Assembly: GCA_916700875.1 (NCBI GenBank)
Contig: CAKAKS010000068.1
Location: 27,559,253 to 27,623,252 of the forward strand
Direction: 5' to 3'
DNA length: 64,000 bases
Source: Sebastes aleutianus
Taxonomy: Eukaryota; Chordata; Actinopteri; Perciformes; Sebastidae
Shown: positions 58,701-64,000 of the stretch, piece after piece
How the letters are laid out: every line of letters starts with the position of its first letter
Position numbering within the stretch: the stretch's first letter is position 1
Notes under the pieces: model-generated
Database searches by the model: none
What the model saw: only the letters and a program-made list of their open reading frames with translations
Told to the model about the DNA's origin: nothing
Position numbers and translations under genes: made by a program

Positions 58701-61700
58701 AGGACAAGAAAAAGAAGAAGAAGAAGGATAAGGATGAGAAAAAGGTAAAAATCCTTCCTTCTTGCATTTTCACTTATTGTAGAGTCGGGTTACATTTTTC
58801 TTTTTTGTTTTCTGCACACAAGAGGCTTAGTTTTTATTATGTGATGCATTATGCAAGTATGAAGAGTATCTTCATTTCTTAATCCACATCTGTAGAGCAG
58901 TGTGTGCTCACCTTGTAACTTTGAACAAACCAGATTCCTCAGCAGTGCACACACCCTCTGAGAAAATGAGTAGTAACCTCTGTACCTGTCAGGGCCTGTG
59001 AGGGAATGGTATGAAATGATACATAGCCTTAACATGCTGACTTAACACCTCCCCTCATATTCTTTATCAGCTGTATTCAAATTGTTTTCCACTGCAGAGA
59101 CAATGGATGGGTCTGTCGACTGATTTGTTTATGAGCTGTCAACAAGTGTGTGTTTTTATGCGTGTGCATGTACCGTGCGCATCTGCATACAGTATAAAGG
59201 GGAAATACAGGGTGCAGTAAATACAGTAAGCCTCAGCTTCACTGTATTTGTAATTTTTCCACAGGATGAAGAGCAGAATGAGCTCAGTGTTACTACTCTT
59301 TCAGCAGCTGGTGAGTGTTTCCACTTTTTAGTGACAGAAAAAAGAAATCACGATGGTAATTGCAGCCGAACTTGTTCCTGAGGCTGATGCAGTGTTGCTG
59401 GACTTTTCTGCAGATGGTGAGGTTGCAGGATCAAGTGCTGATGGAGATAAAAAGAAAGATGTGGCTGCTGACAAGGTGAAATACTCACAACATACTGTAT
59501 GCATGCCACACATGTATGCACAAATGCACCGAAAATCATTGCTTTCTTTTGTCATGACAGGCCAAGAAAGACCTTAAAGCAGCGGACGAAGGCAAACTGT
59601 GCTCTACATTGGCAGGTACGTGTGCTACTCTGGAAGCTGGAGGCTTGGAAAAAGTGGTTGTTGTTTAGGTTGTAATGATGCTTCCTGTCCAGCAGGGGGA
59701 GCAAAGGCATTCCCTGATGGCAACCTGAGTGATGATGAGGGAGAAGGAGGGGAGGAGAAGGAGAAGGATAAGAAGAAGAAGAAGTTGAAGAAGAGGAAGA
59801 ATAAGGAAAAGGTGATTAATGGGCATTACAGTTGTTATGGTGCATTACAACCACCATGTACTGATGCAACATTTAATATAGTTATGTTACAGGATAATCA
59901 AGATTCTGTGTTTTTGCTACAGGACTCTGGCTCATGCTCTGACAGTGATGATGATGATGATGACAAAAAAGACAAGAAGAAGAAAAAGAAGAAGAAGAAG
60001 GAAAAGGTAAACAAGAGCTGTGAAAAAATGGTTTTTATATCAGCTGTTGATGTTGTATTTTCAAATTGCATCATACAAATATATAGGGCTGTGTATCTTA
60101 TCTGGCCTTTTTGTCATTTAGTGTAGTGGTACACCGTAAAACAGATCTGTAAGTATTTCTGTGTGCAGGCTGGGTGATTTGAAAACTAAAAATTGCTTGT
60201 TTGTGGATATTAATGTGAATATTTGTATTTGATTTGATCCATAGGACTCTTCCAGCTCCTCCTCTTCTTCATCTGATAGCTCCTCCTCAGACAGCGACGA
60301 TGACAAGAAGAAGAAAAAGAAGAAGAAGAAGAAGAAGAAGACAAAGAAGAAGAAGGATAAGGTTTGTGTCTACAACACTTCCATATATTACATTTTTCTA
60401 CGTGTGCTATTTAGTGTTATACATCATCCTCGGCTCTCTCTCTCTCTTTATAGGATTCCAGCTCTTCGTCCTCCTCTTCTTCGTCTTCTGATAGTGAAGA
60501 TGAAAAGAAGAAGAAGAAAAAGAAGAAGAAGACAAAGAAGAAGAAGGATAAGGTTTGTATCTTAACACTTCTTTACATTTTTTAGTACTTGTGCTGTTTA
60601 ATGTTATTATATCATCCTCGGCTCTCTCTCTCTCTTTATAGGATTCCAGCTCTTCCTCCTCCTCTTCTTCGTCTTCTGATAGCGAAGAGGACAAGAAGAA
60701 GAAGAAGAAAAAGAAGAAGAAGACGAAGAAGAAGAAGGATAAGGTTTGTGTCTACAACACTTCTGTATATTACTTTTTTTAGTGCTGTTTAATGTTATTA
60801 TGTCATCCTCAACTCTCTCTCTTTACAGGATTCCAGCTCCTCTTCCTCTTCTGATAGTGAAGATGACAAGAAAAAGAAGAAGAAAAAGAAGAAGAAGACC
60901 AAGAAGAAGAAGGATAAGGTTTGTGTCTTAACAACACTTCTTTACATGTGTTGTACTTGTGTCGTTTAATGTTATTATATCATCCTTGTCTCTCTCTCTC
61001 TTTACAGGATTCCAGCTCCTCTTCCTCTTCTGATAGTGAAGATGACAAGAAGAAGAAGAAGAAGAAAAAGAAGAAGAAGAAGGTAAAACATGTACAAACT
61101 CTTAACTTGTGTTGTCACGTTTGTTGTTCTTTTACTGGTTCTTGTTTTAATGGATTAATGTCACGTTCCTGCTGCTCATAAACATCTAATGAATGAGTCT
61201 TCATGAATAAGGATGCACTTCTGTGACTGACTGACTGATTTGCTTTTATAGAAGGACAGCTCTTCTGATGATAGCTGTTCTTCTTCCTCATCCTCCTCTT
61301 CCTCTGATAGTGATGATGATAAGGTGAGATAACACACACACACACACACACACATATCATTTTCTGTGTTTAGTGAATTATTCATCTGCACCCAAGTTTA
61401 CAAAGTTAACAGAGAAAGTTCATCATGAGTACATGTTTGTTTCACTTTAGAAGAAGAAGAAAAAGAAAGATAAGAAAAAGAAGAAGAAGAAGAAGAAGGT
61501 GAGAACGTCTCGTCCTTTTTGTTTCGCATTCCAGGTTTTTGGTTGATTATATGAGTTACAAAGTTTGGTCACTCTCAACTCTTTATATGTGACATTTTCT
61601 TTCCAAAACATACTATTGATGATCATTAGTCGATGGCAGAAAGAGTGACGCGAAACAACTGAATCACCATGTCAGCGTGCATGAGGTGTTTTAATGACTA

Positions 61701-63065
61701 AACCAACACTTTCTGCTTGTTTCCTTGCATTTCTTTTGCTGTCCAGGATTCTTCTTCTGAGTCCTGCAGCGATTCTTCTAGTGATGACGATAAGAAGAAG
61801 AAAAAGAAGAAGAAGGATAAGAAGAAGAAGAAAAAGAAAGACAAGAAAAAGGTAAAACAATGTGGATGTGTTGTATTTTTCCAACACACTCTGCTGCTTA
61901 ATGTATTTGTAAGAGTCCGATGTATATTAAGATGGGATGTCTTTAATAAAAAGCAGCAATACAGTAACACAATTCCCTTATTTACATCCATGAAGGACTC
62001 AGATTCTTCTAGCAGTGATGACGACAAGAAGAAGAAAGACAAGAAGAAGAAAAAGAAGAAGGACAAAAAGAAGGTAATCTAGTGGGTGATATAAGGAAAA
62101 ACACACTTTTTTGTTTTACAAAACATAGATGATGGAGCGTTGCATGCTTTATATTTGAGCAGGACTCAAGCTCCAGTTCATCTGATAGTGCCAGTGGCAG
62201 TGACAAGGAAAATAAAAAGGACGACAAGAAGAAGGAGAAGAAGGAGAAGAAAAAGGTAAATTACTCATGAAATGGGAATATGATCAGATTATGTCTCATG
62301 TGAAGGTGAAATGACTTAATCTTGTCCTGTTTGGCCTTCAGAGTTCGGGCTCATCAGGAAGTGAAACTGACAAGAAGAAGAAGAAGATTGTAAGTTTGCT
62401 CTTAATGTAAATGATGTGAAAACTATTATTTGTGATTTCAAGCCTTAAATCAAGCTGATTATTTCCTCCAGCTAAGAAAACCGTCGCCATGATGATCTTT
62501 CCTCACAGTCTAATCACCTTCTGTACGGTTAACCTGATTTTCCGTTTACAGTATCCTTCATGTGGTGGTGTTGATCTCATTCCAGGAATGCCCTGATGGT
62601 GAGCAAAGCAGCGAGCCAAAAACAGAAGTTCCAGGCTCAGGTGGCAGTGCTTTTTCAGCTCCCAGTGGCAGCTTCTCGAAACCCGGCGGTGCTCCTGGCG
62701 TTGCTACTGTCGTCTCCTACGTGTCACTCCCCTCCAAACCTGTAGTGAAACTGGGGGAACCTCTGAGTCCTTCAGCTGTCTCCAAGCCCTCTGTACCTGG
62801 CTCCACACTGAGTATGGGAGATAGGTCCCTTAGTATGGGAGATAGGTCCCTGAGTATGGGAGATAGGTCCCTGGGCATGGGAGATAGGTCCCTGGGTATG
62901 GGAGATAGGGCCGTGAGTATGGGAGATAGGGCCTCCATTCGCAGACCTCCCAGCCCCATGGAGTCCTTGATGGGGAGCCCAAGGAAGCCTGGAGACGGAA
63001 CGACCCGTACCTCCTCCTACCTCACCTCTGGTGACATATTGAAAGGCCCAAAGCCTTACCAATAA
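52724..63065 (+). CDS. Modular Ser/Asp-Lys block repeat protein, function unknown
   Basis: Unrecognised family. I read 27 exons totalling 2,739 nt (912 residues), every junction GT-AG and in phase: 52724-52745, 53265-53425, 53691-53810, 54457-54546, 55831-55927, 57218-57261, 57354-57440, 57931-58029, 58161-58283, 58619-58744, 59265-59310, 59414-59475, 59561-59615, 59696-59811, 59923-60006, 60245-60361, 60454-60552, 60642-60743, 60829-60918, 61008-61082, 61252-61323, 61451-61498, 61747-61851, 61996-62073, 62163-62255, 62342-62389, 62586-63065. Residues 1-61 are Ala/Pro/Gly-rich after MESTLFK; residues 62-753 hold about 18 modules, each an Asp/Ser block followed by a near-pure Lys block; residues 754-912 are Ser/Pro/Gly-rich with six SMGDRSL-type heptads (829-870). 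There is no signal peptide, membrane segment or catalytic domain. Serines next to acidic residues are likely casein kinase 2 sites, and alternating acidic and basic blocks resemble Nopp140-like nucleolar proteins in composition only. Start: first ATG after a short leader. It occupies the place where I recall ABHD15 in human. Confidence 0.85.
53122..53131. promoter_or_regulatory. CArG-box-like sequence in intron 1 of the modular gene
   Basis: CCATTTAAGG matches the SRF-binding consensus CC(A/T)6GG exactly. A 10-bp match is expected by chance now and then, and only its position in the first intron argues for function. Confidence 0.25.
56335..56650 (+). mobile_element. tRNA-derived SINE in intron 5 of the modular gene
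   Basis: The head contains an A-box-like GTGGCTCAGGAGGTAGAG (56,341) and a B-box-like AGTTAGATCCCCGACTC. It is followed by GTGTCCTTAAGCAAGACACT, TAACCCCAAATTGCTCCC and the tail line AAAGGCGCTCTATAAATGCA. This is the layout of the common fish tRNA-SINE family. The element is close to full length, unlike the related minus-strand fragment at 6,118-6,285. Confidence 0.9.
58360..58460. repeat. AT-rich ATAATTATAATT tract
   Basis: About 100 bp made almost only of AATTATAAT-type units, in intron 9 of the modular gene. Strongly self-complementary simple-sequence DNA. Confidence 0.8.
60245..61082 (+). repeat. Tandem exon-plus-intron array (exons 16-20 of the modular gene)
   Basis: Five consecutive coding exons (117, 99, 102, 90 and 75 nt) are separated by introns of 92, 89, 85 and 89 nt. 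The introns are near-copies: each starts GTTTGT, contains a CTTYYRTATATTAC or TTTACAT line, then GTTTAATGTTATTAT (decayed in the first), a CATCCT line, and a CTCTCTCTCTCTTTA(T/C)AG end. The repeating unit of about 175-195 bp thus spans an exon and its intron. Confidence 0.9.
62811..62936 (+). repeat. Coding minisatellite, six 21-bp units
   Basis: Exact 21-bp spacing with unit starts at 62,811, 62,832, 62,853, 62,874, 62,895 and 62,916. The consensus AGTATGGGAGATAGGTCCCTG encodes the heptads SMGDRSL (three times), GMGDRSL, GMGDRAV and SMGDRAS. Because 21 is a multiple of three, gain or loss of units keeps the frame of the final exon. Confidence 0.95.
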
Positions 63066-63400
63066 TGAGATGTCATAGATCAAAATAGATGTTACTGATT
63101 TTGTTTAAAAAGCACTGCATATATGACACTCAGGATGTTGAATGTGATGATGGGATATGCTCTAATGATGCTCTCCGTGCTCTGATTTCATGCAAGAAAA
63201 AGTTGAGAAAAACTATTTTATTTTTTATTCGTAAGAAATAGCAATGTTGTGGAAATGTCAACTCACAATCTCAGGAAAAATTCAAAACCCATGCTTTGCA
63301 GAATAAAACAATATTATTTTATGTGTTTTGTTTCTTGTCTACTTCTTGTGCTGCCTTCAAGTACTGAGAATAAAGCCTCAATCAGGTGTTTCACTAAAAT
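63066..63400 (+). terminator. 3' UTR and poly(A) signals of the modular gene
   Basis: After the TAA at 63,063-63,065 two AATAAA hexamers occur, at 63,302-63,307 and 63,369-63,374. The second is followed by a GT-rich line (CAGGTGTTTC). Either would give a 3' UTR of about 0.25-0.33 kb. Confidence 0.6.
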
Positions 63401-64000
63401 AAACAGTCTGCAAATGTAAATATTTAGTACATACTAGTGAAATACTGGAAACACTTGCTTTATTTTACAGCCTGCACACTATAAGGCTGCTTTTTCCCCA
63501 CATTTTCAATACTTTCTCAAGGTTTTAGGTTCTCCAACATCAGTTGATAGATGGGTCCTACATTGGATCCCAAAAGTGCATAATGTACCATTCCCCAGTA
63601 TTTTATCACCATAAAGAACATGTTATATGTTATGTTTGTGTTGTGTGTGGACCCCAGGAGGAATAACTGCTACGCTGGTGGTAGCTAATGGGGATCTGAA
63701 TAAAGAATAAAGAATAATCGTGTAGCTACAGCTATAGAGTCACACCCTTCTCCCCAGGGTTAACCTTTTAACCCCAGCAACAACCACAACAACAACAACA
63801 GTACCAGGCCTTTATTGATAATAAAAAGTACCCCATATTTAAAAAGGTTAACATTGTACCTTCTCAAAGAATATATATTTTTACGTATATCAATTTAAAA
63901 AAAATAAAATAAAGATAGGCTACCACAACCAGTGGTGAAAAGTATGAATACATTCGCTGAAGTTGCACATTTGTCTCGTTTGCTTTGATTGCACATGATT
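63400..64000. other. Intergenic DNA after the modular gene, with a retroelement tail
   Basis: No coding signal. At about 63,640-63,715 the line GTGGACCCCAGGAGGAATAA, followed by GTAGCTAATGGGGATCTGAA and a (TAAAGAA)n tail, looks like the 3' end of a fish retroelement (recalled form: CCCCAGGAAGAGTAGCTGCT...TAATGGGGATC). CAA repeats lie at about 63,779-63,800. Confidence 0.5.

Noticed and set aside
53630..62227. Minus-strand open frames rich in Phe, Leu and Ser across the modular gene (for example 58,495-58,773 and 61,698-62,066)
   Set aside because: They are the complement of AAG/AAA lysine runs and TCC/TCA serine runs, run through introns of the plus-strand gene and have no splice logic of their own.

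Overview
This window is nuclear DNA from a ray-finned fish, probably a percomorph teleost. The support is long genes split by GT-AG introns, dense CA/TG microsatellites, fish-type tRNA-derived SINEs, and several families of short non-autonomous DNA transposons. Four protein-coding genes are visible. All exon boundaries below were assigned by eye from splice signals, unbroken phase and recalled human sequences; no alignment or transcript evidence was available.

Layout. (1) 1-14,724, minus strand: the first coding exon of ankrd13b (14,617-14,724), followed by at least 14.6 kb of its first intron running off the left edge; that intron holds only repeats and unexplained non-coding DNA. (2) About 15,100-17,720: the head-to-head space between ankrd13b and git1, dominated by a tandem duplication in which one copy has gained a transposon. 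(3) 18,061-38,704, plus strand: git1 in 21 coding exons, including a 27-nt microexon, with a long 3' UTR to about 42.5 kb. (4) 44,343-50,568, minus strand: tp53i13 in nine exons, tail-to-tail with git1. (5) 52,724-63,065, plus strand: an unrecognised gene of 27 small exons encoding a 912-residue protein built from repeated serine/aspartate blocks and lysine blocks; it is head-to-head with tp53i13.

The order ankrd13b - git1 - tp53i13, with these orientations, is the same as I know it for human 17q11.2. GIT1 is a signalling scaffold and ArfGAP at focal adhesions and endosomes, ANKRD13B is an endosomal ubiquitin-binding ankyrin protein, and TP53I13 is a p53-induced single-pass membrane protein. 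They are neighbours by conserved synteny; nothing in the sequence shows that they share a pathway.

The most unusual object is the fourth gene. Nearly all of its internal exons are symmetric (phase 0-0), start with an Asp codon and end with a Lys codon, so exons could be skipped or duplicated without breaking the frame. Four consecutive introns inside it are near-identical, which indicates recent exon-by-exon tandem amplification.
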